Assembly: GCF_017302275.1 (NCBI RefSeq)
Contig: NZ_JAFLDR010000010.1
Location: 1-64,000 of the forward strand
Reading direction: 5' to 3'
Source: Sulfuritalea sp.
GTDB taxonomy: Bacteria > Pseudomonadota > Gammaproteobacteria > Burkholderiales > Rhodocyclaceae
Length of the DNA: 64,000 nucleotides
Below the pieces are notes generated by a model. That model searched no databases. It was not told the origin of the DNA and was given only the letters and a program-made list of their open reading frames with translations. Positions 28,536 through 36,663 of this stretch are shown piece by piece (the stretch's first letter is position 1; every line of letters starts with the position of its first letter). A program made the position numbers and the translations under genes.

Positions 28536-29447
28536 TTAGCCGCCGAGCAGGCTGCCGATGTGCAGCACCCGCGCGCTCATCGAGCGCATCAGCGCGACGC
28601 CGAAGGCCGGGCGCGATTTCACCATGGCGAGGAACTCGTTGCGGCCGATCAGCAGCCAGGCGCTGTCCACCTCGGCGGTCGCCGTGGCCGAACGCCCGGA
28701 GCGGTCGACCAGGGCCATCTCGCCGAACACGCCGCCGGGCCCGACATGCTCGATCACGTTGCCATCGACCGAGATGGCGATGCGGCCCTGCGTGACAACG
28801 AACATGCAGGCGCCGACCGAGCCCTTGGTGACCACGGTCTTGCCCGCGCCGGCGCTGGTCGGCGTCGGGTTGCCCAGCGCGCGCTGCAGGTCGGCAATCA
28901 TTTTTTTGTCCAGCGTCTGCGTGTGTTCAAGGGCCTTGAGCGAGGTCTTCTTCGCCGCCGCCAGCCGCGCCACGCCGCGGCGCAGGCGCTGGGCCATCAC
29001 GCTCATCAGCATCAGGGCGAACTCGGGCATTTGCTGCAGCGCCTGGAGGAAGGACTTTTCGTCGAGCGACAGCGCGCGGCAATTGTGGCGCGCCGTCGCC
29101 GTGGCGCTGCGCGGCGTGTCGGCGATGGCGGCCATTTCACCGAAGATTTCGCCGGGCAACACCAGTTCCAGCGGCTTGCCCTTGAGGGTCAGGGCGACGT
29201 CGCCCTCCAGCAGCAGGTACATGCGCGCGCCCTTGGCGAAGAAGCCGGAGGACTTCTCGTTCTCGACGAAGATCTGGCGGCCGGCGGCAAACTGCTCCAG
29301 TGCGCCGGCGATCTTGAAGAAGGCCAGCGCCAGCTTCGGGTCGTAGAGGGATGGCGCTTCCGCGACCGCGGCGGGTTTGGCGGCCGCCGCAGGTGCCGGT
29401 GCCGGCTTCGGCTTGGCGGGCGTGCCCGAGAAATCCAGATCATCCAT
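28536..29447 (-). CDS. Protein with two cyclic-nucleotide-binding domains
   Basis: The 303-residue protein has a disordered alanine/proline/lysine N-terminus (residues 8-30). Two Crp-type cNMP-binding beta-rolls follow (about 50-140 and 195-295), each with the PGEIFGEMA or PGGVFGEMA phosphate-binding cassette and a following RSATA. There is no DNA-binding helix-turn-helix, so it is a sensor or scaffold rather than a Crp-like regulator. The ligand (cAMP, cGMP or none) cannot be told. It faces tsaD tail to tail, 20 bp apart. Confidence 0.82.
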   Translation of the reverse strand: MDDLDFSGTPAKPKPAPAPAAAAKPAAVAEAPSLYDPKLALAFFKIAGALEQFAAGRQIFVENEKSSGFFAKGARMYLLLEGDVALTLKGKPLELVLPGEIFGEMAAIADTPRSATATARHNCRALSLDEKSFLQALQQMPEFALMLMSVMAQRLRRGVARLAAAKKTSLKALEHTQTLDKKMIADLQRALGNPTPTSAGAGKTVVTKGSVGACMFVVTQGRIAISVDGNVIEHVGPGGVFGEMALVDRSGRSATATAEVDSAWLLIGRNEFLAMVKSRPAFGVALMRSMSARVLHIGSLLGG

Positions 29448-29540
29448 GAGTGCGCTTCCTTGGATCGCGGCCCGTCGGGGTGGGGACGGGAGATAGGTTG
29501 GGAGGAACTGAAAGCGCGATTATAGGGAAAGCGAAACGCG

Positions 29541-30146
29541 CTACCGCTTCTTGCCGCCGACGCGGGATTCGGTCCCGGCGAGCAAGTTTCGGATGTTGCT
29601 CTTGTGGCGGTAGATCAGCACGGCGCACATCATGGCCACCACCACCGTGGTCCCGGTACCGGGCAACAGCCACGCGGTGAGGAAGGGCGCCGCCGCCGCC
29701 GCCGCCAGCGCCGCCAGCGACGAATAGCGGGTGAGCACCACGACGCCGAACCAGACCGCGGCCGTAAGCCCGGCCACCGCGGCGGAAAACCCGAGCAGCA
29801 CGCCCAGCGCCGTGGCCACGCCCTTGCCGCCCCTGAAACCGAGGGTGAAGGGGAAGACGTGGCCGAGGAAGGCGGCCAGTCCGGCGACGGCAATCGCCGT
29901 GGCGCCAGCGCCGACTTTTGCGGCAAGGAACATCGCCAGCCAGCCCTTGGCCGCGTCGCCGATCAGGGTCAGCGCCGCCGCCGCCTTGCTGCCGCTGCGC
30001 AGTACATTGGTCGCGCCGGGATTGCCCGAGCCGAAGCTGCGCGGATCGGCCAGGCGGAAGGCACGCGAGACGATCACGGCGAAGGGCACCGAGCCGAGCA
30101 GGTAGCCCAGCACGGCATAGATCAGCAGGTTCAGCGTGGAATCCAT
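29541..30146 (-). CDS. plsY: Glycerol-3-phosphate acyltransferase PlsY
   Basis: The 201-residue integral membrane protein has about five hydrophobic segments. The three PlsY motifs are present: GYLLGSVPFAVIVSRAF, GSGNPGATNVLRSGSKAAA and GHVFPFTLGFRGGKGVAT. It acylates sn-1 of glycerol-3-phosphate using acyl phosphate. Divergently transcribed from folB, as is common. A copy of the dispersed repeat (29895-29918) encodes KVGAGATA in the stretch before LAAFLGHVFP, which homologues fill with a variable hydrophobic loop. Confidence 0.96.
   Translation of the reverse strand: MDSTLNLLIYAVLGYLLGSVPFAVIVSRAFRLADPRSFGSGNPGATNVLRSGSKAAAALTLIGDAAKGWLAMFLAAKVGAGATAIAVAGLAAFLGHVFPFTLGFRGGKGVATALGVLLGFSAAVAGLTAAVWFGVVVLTRYSSLAALAAAAAAPFLTAWLLPGTGTTVVVAMMCAVLIYRHKSNIRNLLAGTESRVGGKKR
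29895..29918 (+). repeat. Dispersed 24-nt repeat, copy 6 (antisense in plsY)
   Basis: This is CGCCGT, GGCGCC, AGCGCCGACTTT. It encodes KVGAGATA in the gene's frame. Confidence 0.88.
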
Positions 30147-30204
30147 AGAATGGCGGCAATTTTACCCGGGGGCTGATCAATGACCTATCCTCCAGCTCCT
30201 TTCC

Positions 30205-30291
30205 CAAGGAATGGAGTGACAACGGTTCCGCCGCTACGCGGCGTCCAGTTTGTTGACTTCACGCCTCCTTGGGGCGGCCCGACGGAGGCGT
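30205..30291 (+). repeat. Hairpin-rich dispersed repeat, copy 1 (folB leader)
   Basis: This element of about 90 bp shares GGTT-CGCCGC-nnn-GCGGC and CCTCCTTGGGnCGGCCC blocks with 55148-55258 (reverse orientation) and 63907-64000. Two hairpins are visible: CGCCGC/GCGGCG (30229-30243) and ACGCCTCC/GGAGGCGT (30261-30291). Confidence 0.75.
30261..30291 (+). promoter_or_regulatory. Hairpin sequestering the folB ribosome-binding site
   Basis: ACGCCTCC (30261-30268) pairs perfectly with GGAGGCGT (30284-30291) across a 15-nt loop. The GGAGG at 30284-30288 is the only Shine-Dalgarno sequence for the folB ATG at 30293. Folded mRNA would hide it, so translation may depend on melting or a trans-acting factor. 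Confidence 0.6.
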
Positions 30292-30292
30292 A

Positions 30293-30640
30293 ATGGACTT
30301 CATCTTCATCGACGACATGCGGGTCGAGGCCCACGTCGGCATCTTCGAGCGCGAGAAGGCGGCGCCGCAGACGCTGGAAATCAGCCTCACCTTCGGCGTG
30401 CCCGATGCCGCGGCGCAGAACGACGACATCGAGCAGACCATCCGCTACGACGCCGTGATCGATCGCATCCGCGCTGAACTGGCGATGCGCCACTTCAACC
30501 TGCTGGAAACGCTGGGCGAGTATGTGATCGGCCTGCTGCTGAACGAATTCGGCGCGCCCTGGGTCAAGATCAGCATCGCCAAGATGGGCATCATGAAGGG
30601 CGTGCGCCGCGTCGGGGTGCAGATCGAACGCTCGCGATGA
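30293..30640 (+). CDS. folB: Dihydroneopterin aldolase FolB
   Basis: The 115-residue protein of the FolB tunnelling fold starts MDFIFIDDMRVEAHVGIFER and continues EKAAPQTLEISLTFGV. The family hallmarks are intact: IGIF-like HVGIFERE, then YDAVIDRI and FNLLETLGE with the catalytic glutamate. It cleaves dihydroneopterin to 6-hydroxymethyl-dihydropterin in folate synthesis. The start at 30293 follows GGAGG. Its stop overlaps the start of the TRIC gene by four bases (ATGA). Confidence 0.93.
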   Translation: MDFIFIDDMRVEAHVGIFEREKAAPQTLEISLTFGVPDAAAQNDDIEQTIRYDAVIDRIRAELAMRHFNLLETLGEYVIGLLLNEFGAPWVKISIAKMGIMKGVRRVGVQIERSR

Positions 30641-31266
30641 CGCCCCTGCCCGCCCCGGCCGAGCTGATCTACGCCGTGGGCATGGCGGCGGTGGCGGTCA
30701 ATGCCGCGTCGGCGGTGCTGGAAACCGAGAACAAGAGGATGGACCTGGTCGGCGCCGTGGTGGTCGGCCTCGCCACCAGCCTCGGCGGCGGCACCTTGCG
30801 CGACCTGCTGCTGGATCGGCCGGTGTTCTGGCTGGTCGACGTCGCCTACCTGGTCTGCGGCCTGCTCGCGGTGGGCTTCACTTTTGTCCTGGCGCGGCGC
30901 GTCCGGTTACGCCCCGGCCTGTTCGTGGTACCCGATGCCATCGGCTTGGCACTGTTCACCGTCGTCGGCTGCCAGGTCGGCATCGCCGCCGGCGTGCATT
31001 GGCTTTCCGTATCGCTGCTGGCGGTAATCACCGGCGTCGTCGGCGGCATGCTGCGCGACATACTGGTCAATGAAGTGCCGCTGGTGATGCGTCCGGGCAC
31101 GCTCTACGCGACGGCATCCTGGCTAGGCGCGCTGACCCTGCTCGGCGGCCTGCATTTCGGTTTGGGCGACGCGGCGGCGGCGGCGGTCGGTGCCGCGGTG
31201 GTGCTCGGCCTGCGCCTGGCGGCGATCCGCTACCAGCTCAGCCTGCCGACCTACAAGTCGCGCTGA
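30637..31266 (+). CDS. TRIC-type trimeric intracellular cation channel family protein
   Basis: The 209-residue integral membrane protein has about seven hydrophobic helices and two repeats, each with the TRIC/UPF0126 signature: GGGTLRDLLLDRPVFW and GGMLRDILVNEVPLV. Prokaryotic TRIC homologues (YadS/YicG type) form potassium-permeable trimers. It is translationally coupled to folB. No regulatory domain is present. The conserved GGxxRD motifs make the family assignment firm; physiological function is inferred. Confidence 0.88.
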   Translation: MTPLPAPAELIYAVGMAAVAVNAASAVLETENKRMDLVGAVVVGLATSLGGGTLRDLLLDRPVFWLVDVAYLVCGLLAVGFTFVLARRVRLRPGLFVVPDAIGLALFTVVGCQVGIAAGVHWLSVSLLAVITGVVGGMLRDILVNEVPLVMRPGTLYATASWLGALTLLGGLHFGLGDAAAAAVGAAVVLGLRLAAIRYQLSLPTYKSR

Positions 31267-31286
31267 TCATCGTCGAAAAGACCTTG

Positions 31287-31426
31287 TCCGCAGATTGCGC
31301 AGATTTTCGCAGATCAAAACTCGGTAATTCTCCGGGTTGGAAGTCATCGCCGGCAAACCCGACGGCTGATGGGCGAGGCGCGCCAAACTTGTCGATCCAT
31401 CTGCGGAAATCTGCGCAATCTGCGGA
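31287..31426. repeat. Large inverted repeat with internal CAGATT repeats
   Basis: A 28-nt arm (31287-31314) is the reverse complement of 31399-31426 with one mismatch, separated by 84 nt. Each arm is itself built of CGCAGAT-type repeats. It fills most of the 168-bp gap between the convergent TRIC and ybaK genes, so it is a plausible bidirectional terminator or a mobile-repeat remnant. Confidence 0.8.
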
Positions 31427-31434
31427 AAAATGAA

Positions 31435-31938
31435 TCACTCCTTCAACGCGCACTCGACGATCTTCGGCTGCAGCACGCTCAGGATGTCGTGCGGGTGCAC
31501 GCCGACCAGGTAGCCGCGCCGTCCGCCATTGATGTAGACCAGCGGCAGGTCGAGGATGGATTTCTCCAGATGCACCGGCAGCGTCTTCTTCGTGCCGAAG
31601 GGCGAGCAACCGCCGACCATGTAGCCGGTGTGGCGCAGGGCATCCTCCGGCTTGCAGGGGCCTACCTTCTTGACGCCGATCTGGCGCGCCAGCTCCTTGG
31701 TCGACACCTTGCGGTCGCCGTGCATCAGGACGATCAGTGGTTTCGCGTTCTCGTCTTCCATGACCAGGGTCTTGACCACGGCGTGCTCGGCGACGTTGAG
31801 CTCGCGCGCCGACACCTTGGTGCCGCCGTGCTCCTCGTACTCGTAGAGGTGGTTGGAATGGGCGATCCGGTGCTGGTGCAGGAACTTGGTCGCCGGCGTT
31901 TCGGGGCCCGTTTCCGGGTAGCTGGTATCGTGTCTCAT
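31435..31938 (-). CDS. ybaK: Cys-tRNA(Pro)/Cys-tRNA(Cys) deacylase YbaK
   Basis: The 167-residue protein matches the YbaK/EbsC editing family: KVSARELNVAEHAVVKTLVM, the lysine needed for deacylation in VVKTL, and VGGCSPFGTKK. It hydrolyses mis-charged Cys-tRNA(Pro) in trans. I use ATG 31938 (MRHDTSYPETGPETPATKFL), since the 18 residues upstream are unconserved. It converges with the TRIC gene across the large inverted repeat. Confidence 0.92.
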   Translation of the reverse strand: MRHDTSYPETGPETPATKFLHQHRIAHSNHLYEYEEHGGTKVSARELNVAEHAVVKTLVMEDENAKPLIVLMHGDRKVSTKELARQIGVKKVGPCKPEDALRHTGYMVGGCSPFGTKKTLPVHLEKSILDLPLVYINGGRRGYLVGVHPHDILSVLQPKIVECALKE

Positions 31939-32032
31939 GGGAGTGATTTTACCCCTGTCGCGGCGTAAGGAATCCGCCGCCGCGGCGACCAAGGCACGGA
32001 GCGCCCCCGCTCCTTCCGTCAGGAGTCACACC

Positions 32033-32812
32033 ATGAGATTCCATGTCCCGACCGCCGTGCTGCTGACCGGGCTCGCAGCTGTTGCCGCAGTGCCCGCGGC
32101 GGCTGCGCCGGCCTGCGTTGCCGGGAGCGGCGAACATCGCGCCATCCTGCTCGAGCTATACACCTCGGAGGGCTGCGATTCCTGCCCGCCCGCCGACCGC
32201 CGCCTGTCCCAGTGGAAGACCCAGCCAGGATTTGCCGGGCGCCTGGTGCCGCTGGCCTTCCATGTCGATTACTGGGACCGCCTGGGCTGGGCCGACCGCT
32301 TCGCGAGTCCCCAGTACACCCAGCGCCAGTACCAGATGGCCGCCCTGGCCCGCTCGCGCCTGGTGTATACGCCGCAGTTTCTGCGCAACGGGCGCGACTG
32401 GCGCAGTGCCGGCAGTCCGCTCGACGGCACGGTCGACACCCGTCCCGGGGCCAGCATCGTACTCGAGCTCGGCGCGCCGGGCTCGGGGCAAATCACGGTC
32501 AATGGCGTGGTCACGGTGACAGATGCGGCGGCTGGCGCGGCGGCCGAGGTCTGGCTGGCGCTGTATGAAAACAATCTGGAGTCCCAGGTGCGTGCCGGAG
32601 AGAACAACGGCAGAACCCTCCGCCACGACTTCGTGGTGCGCCGCCTGTTCGGTCCGCTGACGCCGGGCAGGGACGGCCGCCTGGCACTGCGTCAGGAGAT
32701 CGCCCTCGAGCCCGGCTGGAAACGGGCCGACCTCGGCATCGTCGCGTTCGTGCAGGACAAGTCCAGCGGCGAAATCGTCCAGGCACTGCAGCGCCACGCC
32801 TGCCCGGCCTGA
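32033..32812 (+). CDS. DUF1223 family secreted protein
   Basis: The 259-residue protein starts MRFHVPTAVLLTGLAAVAAV with a signal peptide ending near AAAAP. A thioredoxin-like core follows, with LLELYTSEGCDSCPPADRRL; the CDSC motif resembles a redox CxxC. The family is exported and of unknown function. AGGAG lies eight bases before the ATG. It is divergent from ybaK, with 94 bp between the starts, and ends 5 bp from the xerD stop, convergent. The CxxC suggests a thiol/disulfide role, but this is an inference. Confidence 0.82.
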   Translation: MRFHVPTAVLLTGLAAVAAVPAAAAPACVAGSGEHRAILLELYTSEGCDSCPPADRRLSQWKTQPGFAGRLVPLAFHVDYWDRLGWADRFASPQYTQRQYQMAALARSRLVYTPQFLRNGRDWRSAGSPLDGTVDTRPGASIVLELGAPGSGQITVNGVVTVTDAAAGAAAEVWLALYENNLESQVRAGENNGRTLRHDFVVRRLFGPLTPGRDGRLALRQEIALEPGWKRADLGIVAFVQDKSSGEIVQALQRHACPA

Positions 32813-32817
32813 ACGGC

Positions 32818-33723
32818 TCAGCCGCGCGGATGGTGCTGGTGGTGCAGCTGCTTCAGGCGTTCGCGCGCGACGTGGGTATACACCTGCGTGGTCGAGATGT
32901 CGGCGTGGCCGAGCAGCAACTGCACCACGCGCAGGTCGGCGCCGTGGTTGAGCAGGTGGGTGGCGAAGGCATGGCGCAGCACGTGCGGTGAAATGCGCTC
33001 CTGCGGGATGCCGGCCTGCAGCGCGTATTTCTTGACCAGGTTCCAGAACATCTGCCGCGTCATGGCGGCGCCGCGCACGGTGATGAAGATCGCATCCGAC
33101 ACGCGCTGCTTGAGCAGGTCGCCGCGCGCGTCCGCGATATAGCGCCGCAGCCAGTCGGCGGCGACCTGGCCCAGCGGCACCAGCCTTTCCTTCGACCCCT
33201 TGCCGACCACGCGCACCACGTTGTCGTTGAGGCTCAGCTCGAACAGGCGGATGCCGACCAGCTCCGACACGCGCAGTCCGGTGGCATAGAGCAGCTCCAG
33301 CATGGCGCGGTCGCGCAGGCCCAGCGGGGTATCCAGGTCGGGCGCATTGAGCAGGTCTTCCACCTGTTTTTCCGACAGCGTCTTGGGGAAGCGCTGCGTC
33401 GTCGCCGGTTTGTCGATGTTGAGCAGCGGATCCTGCTGCAGCCGGCCCTGGTCGAGCAGCCAGCGATAGCAGCGGCGCAAGCTGGCCATCAGCCGCCGCT
33501 GGCTGGTGGTCTTGATGCCGCCGGGGCGGGCATGCAGGTGCGCGAGGTAGGCGTTGATCGCCGTGCCGTCAGCGCCGACTATTGACTTTCCCTGCGCGCC
33601 GAGCCACGCGGCGAACAGCGCGAGGTCGCTGCGGTAGCTAGCCAGCGTATTCTTCGACAGGCCGTCGGCCAGCCAAAGGGCGTCGATGAATTCGTCGATC
33701 AGTTCGGCGTCAGAAGCCTGCAT
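32818..33723 (-). CDS. xerD: Site-specific tyrosine recombinase XerD
   Basis: The 301-residue recombinase resolves chromosome dimers at dif with XerC. The SAM-like N-terminal domain (1-90) and catalytic domain have all residues: R151 in GLRVSEL, K175 in GKGSK, H247, R250 (HVLRHAF), H273 (LGHADIS) and Y282 (VYTHV). It is not a mobile-element integrase. Its start overlaps the end of ogt by 14 bp. The dispersed repeat at 33559-33582 encodes VGADGTA near residues 49-55. Confidence 0.97.
   Translation of the reverse strand: MQASDAELIDEFIDALWLADGLSKNTLASYRSDLALFAAWLGAQGKSIVGADGTAINAYLAHLHARPGGIKTTSQRRLMASLRRCYRWLLDQGRLQQDPLLNIDKPATTQRFPKTLSEKQVEDLLNAPDLDTPLGLRDRAMLELLYATGLRVSELVGIRLFELSLNDNVVRVVGKGSKERLVPLGQVAADWLRRYIADARGDLLKQRVSDAIFITVRGAAMTRQMFWNLVKKYALQAGIPQERISPHVLRHAFATHLLNHGADLRVVQLLLGHADISTTQVYTHVARERLKQLHHQHHPRG
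33559..33582 (+). repeat. Dispersed 24-nt repeat, copy 7 (antisense in xerD)
   Basis: This is CGCCGT, GCCGTC, AGCGCCGACTAT followed by T. The variant T-to-A at the third T means the gene reads IVGADGTA rather than KVGADGTA. Confidence 0.85.
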
Positions 33724-34180
33724 GTTCGTGACGCAACAGCCACTTCTTGATGTCGAGCAGAAAGCCGCCCGAGTTGCGCGCGAAACCGCCGAGGCCATGG
33801 TTCGCCGCGACCACCCGGTGGCAGGGCACGACGATGGGATAGGGGTTGGCGCCGCAGGCATTGCCCACCGCGCGTGGCCCGCTGCCGATCGCCGCGGCGA
33901 CCTCGCCGTAGCTCAGCGTCTGCCCCGCGGGAATCGCCGCAATCCGGGTCCAAACGCGACGCTGGAAATGCGTGCCGGCCGGCGCCAGCGGCAGGCCGAA
34001 CTCGAAAGCCGGGTTCGCGAGCCAGGCGCGCAACTGGCGCACGGCCTCCCTGGCGAGCGGCGTCTTCGGTGCGATCTCGGAGCAGGGTTCGAGGTAATCG
34101 ATACCGGTGATCTCGTCGGCATTGCATTCGACGCCGATGCTGAAGGACGGGGCGGCAATCACGGCGGCATACGCTTTCAT
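33710..34180 (-). CDS. ogt: Methylated-DNA-protein-cysteine methyltransferase
   Basis: The 156-residue suicide repair enzyme moves alkyl groups from O6-methylguanine to its own cysteine. The active-site motif is PCHRV (Cys120), preceded by the helix-turn-helix segment GQTLSYGEVAAAIG and RAVGNACGANPYPIVV. The ATG at 34180 overlaps the DUF1850 stop codon (ATGA), which supports this start over a GTG nine bases upstream. It sits between DUF1850 and xerD in the minus-strand operon, an unusual partner for a TRAP transporter. Confidence 0.95.
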   Translation of the reverse strand: MKAYAAVIAAPSFSIGVECNADEITGIDYLEPCSEIAPKTPLAREAVRQLRAWLANPAFEFGLPLAPAGTHFQRRVWTRIAAIPAGQTLSYGEVAAAIGSGPRAVGNACGANPYPIVVPCHRVVAANHGLGGFARNSGGFLLDIKKWLLRHEHAGF

Positions 34181-34551
34181 CGCGGGCACTCACGTAGTTC
34201 GATGGTCGCCGTATTGTCGATGCCCGGCAGGTGATCCGCAAGCGGTGCGCAGACGGTCGCCGCGCATAGCGTGTAGCCGCCGGCGTGCGGAGAATGGGCG
34301 AGGCGCAGTACGGACTGCGGCGGCAGGTTCGGCCGGTAGTGCCAGACACCGTTCTTCAGCACCGCCCCGGGCGGCGGTTCCATGCCGGCGCCCGTGCCGC
34401 GGATGCGCGCTTCGGTCAGCACCAGCGCGCCAGCCTCGATGCGCCAATCCTCCTCCCAGCGGACTTTTTCGATGGAATGGATCCAGGTCAGGGTGAAACT
34501 GTCGATGGCGAGGGAGGCGGCGACCGCGCCCGCCGCGAGGCAGAGGCTCAA
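34177..34551 (-). CDS. DUF1850 protein (TAXI-TRAP associated)
   Basis: The 124-residue protein starts with a hydrophobic stretch (LSLCLAAGAVAASLAIDSF) and contains WIHSIEKVRWEEDW, typical of DUF1850. DUF1850 proteins are small secreted or membrane-associated proteins usually encoded next to TAXI-type TRAP permeases, as here. The start is inferred as TTG at 34551 because it overlaps the TRAP stop (TTGA) and the hydrophobic segment starts there. Its function is unknown. It ends with an ATGA overlap with ogt. Confidence 0.75.
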   Translation of the reverse strand: MSLCLAAGAVAASLAIDSFTLTWIHSIEKVRWEEDWRIEAGALVLTEARIRGTGAGMEPPPGAVLKNGVWHYRPNLPPQSVLRLAHSPHAGGYTLCAATVCAPLADHLPGIDNTATIELRECPR

Positions 34552-36650
34552 GAGTCGGCGCTGGCGGCACGGCGATCCGCGCGCCGGCTGCGCAGCAGAT
34601 GCCAGACGACGAACACCACGCTCATGCCGAAGCCGATCTCGTCGGTCAGCGGAATCGCTGCGACCAGCATGAAGGCGGCGGCGGCGGCAAAGATGCGTTC
34701 GAACATCTTGAGCGGGCCGAACAGGAAGCCGATCGCCGCCGCGCCCCACAATCCGATCGAGACGACGGCCTTGAACACGATGTAGGCCACGGCGGCCAGC
34801 GTGTAGTCCCCCTGCAGCATCAGCGCCGGGGTATACACCGCCATGTAGGGAATAACGAAGCCGGCGATGGCGATCTGCACCGCCTTGATGCCGATTTTCA
34901 TCGCCGACTCCTTGGCGATGGAACTGGCGGCGAAGGCGGCCAGCGCCACGGGCGGCGTCAGGTCGGCCATGATGCCGAAGTAGAAGACAAACATGTGGCT
35001 GACGATCAGCGGCACGCCGAGTTTGAGCAGCGCCGGCGCGGCGATGGAACTGGTGATGATGTAGTTGGGAATGGTCGGGATGCCCATGCCGAGCACCAGG
35101 CATACGAGCATGGTCAACACCAGCGAGAGGAACAGACTCTTCTCGCCGACGCTGAGGATGTAGCCGGCGAAGGAGGACGCGGCACCGGTCAGCGTCAGCA
35201 CGCCGATGATGATGCCAACGATGGCGCAGGCCACGCCCACCGGTAGCGCCTGGCGCGCGCCGTCGACCAGGCTCATGCGCAGCAGGTGCAGGGTCTTGCG
35301 TCCGCCCCGGATGGCGAAGGTCTGCGCCACTAGCGCGGCGATCAGCGCCAGCAGCGGGACGATGCCCCAGGTCTCCATGTTCTTGACGAAGACCGCGGCG
35401 GTGAGTCCGAGCGCGACCCAGAACACGTAGCGGAAGGCAGTGCTCGAAACGCGCGCGGCGATCGCGGCGCCGAGGATCAGCACGGCGGTCAGCACCAGGC
35501 CGACCATGCCGGCAAACATCGGCGTGAAGCCGTTGAACAGCGTGATTACCAGCACGATCAGCGGCAGCAGCAGGTACCAGTTGTCGCGCATCGCGTGCCA
35601 TGGGTTGGGGCATTCCGCCTTGGGCATGCCGACCAGGTTCTTGCGCCCGGCTTCGAGATGCACCATCCAGAAGGCCGTCAGGTAATACAGGATGGCCGGG
35701 ATCGCCGCCGCCTTGACGATGTCGGCATAGGGCACGTTGAGGTTTTCGGCCATGATGAAGGCCACCGCGCCCATCACCGGCGGCATGATCTGGCCGCCCA
35801 TCGAGGAGGTGGCCTCGACCGCGCCGGCGAAGACGCCCGAGTAGCCGAACTTCTTCATCAGCGGGATCGTGAACTGCCCGGTGGTCAGCACGTTGGCCAC
35901 GCCCGAGCCCGAGATGGTGCCCATCAGGCCCGAGGACAGCACCGAGACCTTGGCCGCGCCGCCCTTGGTGTGGCCGACGAAACCCAGCGCCAGGGAATTG
36001 AACAGGTTGATCATGCCGGCGTGTTCGAGGAAGGAACCGAACAGGATGAAGAGGAAGATGTAGGTCGCCGAGACCAGGGTCGGGATGCCGAAGATGCCTT
36101 CGGTGCCGAGCGCGAGCTGATTGACGATCTGGTCGAAGCCGTAACCACGATGCGCGAGGTCGCCCGGCAGGTACTGGCCGAAGACGCCGTAGAGCAGGAA
36201 CAGTCCGCAGACGATGGGCAGCGCCAGGCCGAGGATGCGCCGCGTCGCTTCGAAGGTAAGGATCACCAGCGCGGTGCCGACGAAGAGGTCCATGTTGCTC
36301 GGGTCGCCCGAACGCTGAATCAGTTCGGCCTCGAACACCCAGTGGTAGGTCGACAGTCCCAGTGCGCCGAAAGCCAGCGCCGTGTCGCCAGCGCCGACTT
36401 TTGAAAGCCTGCCGCCGCTCTTGAAGGCCGGGTAGAGGATGAAGGTGATGCAGAGCAGGAAGCCGACATGCAGGCTGCGGATCACCAGGCTGGACAGCGG
36501 ATGGAAGGCCGCGACGATCAGCTGGTAAGTGGAAAAGGCCAGCGCGATGCCGTTGAGCGCGGCCAGCCAGCCGCCGCCTAGCCGGCGCTGCACGCCGTGC
36601 TCGGAGAACTCTTCGTTGCCGTGGTCGGGAGCGGCGGCGTGCAGGCTCAC
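34548..36650 (-). CDS. TAXI-type TRAP transporter fused permease
   Basis: The 700-residue integral membrane protein carries the small (DctQ-like) and large (DctM-like) parts in one chain. About four N-terminal helices are followed by a long series with signatures such as GLMGTISGSGVANVLTTGQF, the FSGxxGG-like SSMGGQIMPPVMGAV and GMGIPTIPNYI. TAXI-TRAPs take up organic anions by the Na+ gradient using a TAXI receptor (37586-38533). The dispersed repeat occurs twice: near residues 83-90 (36378-36401, KVGAGDTA) and over the last codons (34551-34574). Confidence 0.92.
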   Translation of the reverse strand: MSLHAAAPDHGNEEFSEHGVQRRLGGGWLAALNGIALAFSTYQLIVAAFHPLSSLVIRSLHVGFLLCITFILYPAFKSGGRLSKVGAGDTALAFGALGLSTYHWVFEAELIQRSGDPSNMDLFVGTALVILTFEATRRILGLALPIVCGLFLLYGVFGQYLPGDLAHRGYGFDQIVNQLALGTEGIFGIPTLVSATYIFLFILFGSFLEHAGMINLFNSLALGFVGHTKGGAAKVSVLSSGLMGTISGSGVANVLTTGQFTIPLMKKFGYSGVFAGAVEATSSMGGQIMPPVMGAVAFIMAENLNVPYADIVKAAAIPAILYYLTAFWMVHLEAGRKNLVGMPKAECPNPWHAMRDNWYLLLPLIVLVITLFNGFTPMFAGMVGLVLTAVLILGAAIAARVSSTAFRYVFWVALGLTAAVFVKNMETWGIVPLLALIAALVAQTFAIRGGRKTLHLLRMSLVDGARQALPVGVACAIVGIIIGVLTLTGAASSFAGYILSVGEKSLFLSLVLTMLVCLVLGMGIPTIPNYIITSSIAAPALLKLGVPLIVSHMFVFYFGIMADLTPPVALAAFAASSIAKESAMKIGIKAVQIAIAGFVIPYMAVYTPALMLQGDYTLAAVAYIVFKAVVSIGLWGAAAIGFLFGPLKMFERIFAAAAAFMLVAAIPLTDEIGFGMSVVFVVWHLLRSRRADRRAASADS
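34551..34574 (-). repeat. Dispersed 24-nt repeat, copy 8 (minus strand, TRAP/DUF1850 junction)
   Basis: On the minus strand this is CGCCGT, GCCGCC, AGCGCCGACTCT followed by T. It is one of only two copies on the minus strand. It encodes the TRAP C-terminus RRAASADS, and the DUF1850 TTG start overlaps its last base. Confidence 0.85.
36378..36401 (+). repeat. Dispersed 24-nt repeat, copy 9 (antisense in the TRAP permease)
   Basis: This is CGCCGT, GTCGCC, AGCGCCGACTTT. It reads KVGAGDTA in the gene's frame. Confidence 0.88.
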
Positions 36651-36663
36651 GGCTTCCGGTGCT

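Noticed and set aside
33145..33165. CAGTCGGCGGCGAC in xerD as a repeat copy.
   Set aside because: No CGCCGT block at the right distance; the encoded residues are conserved in XerD.
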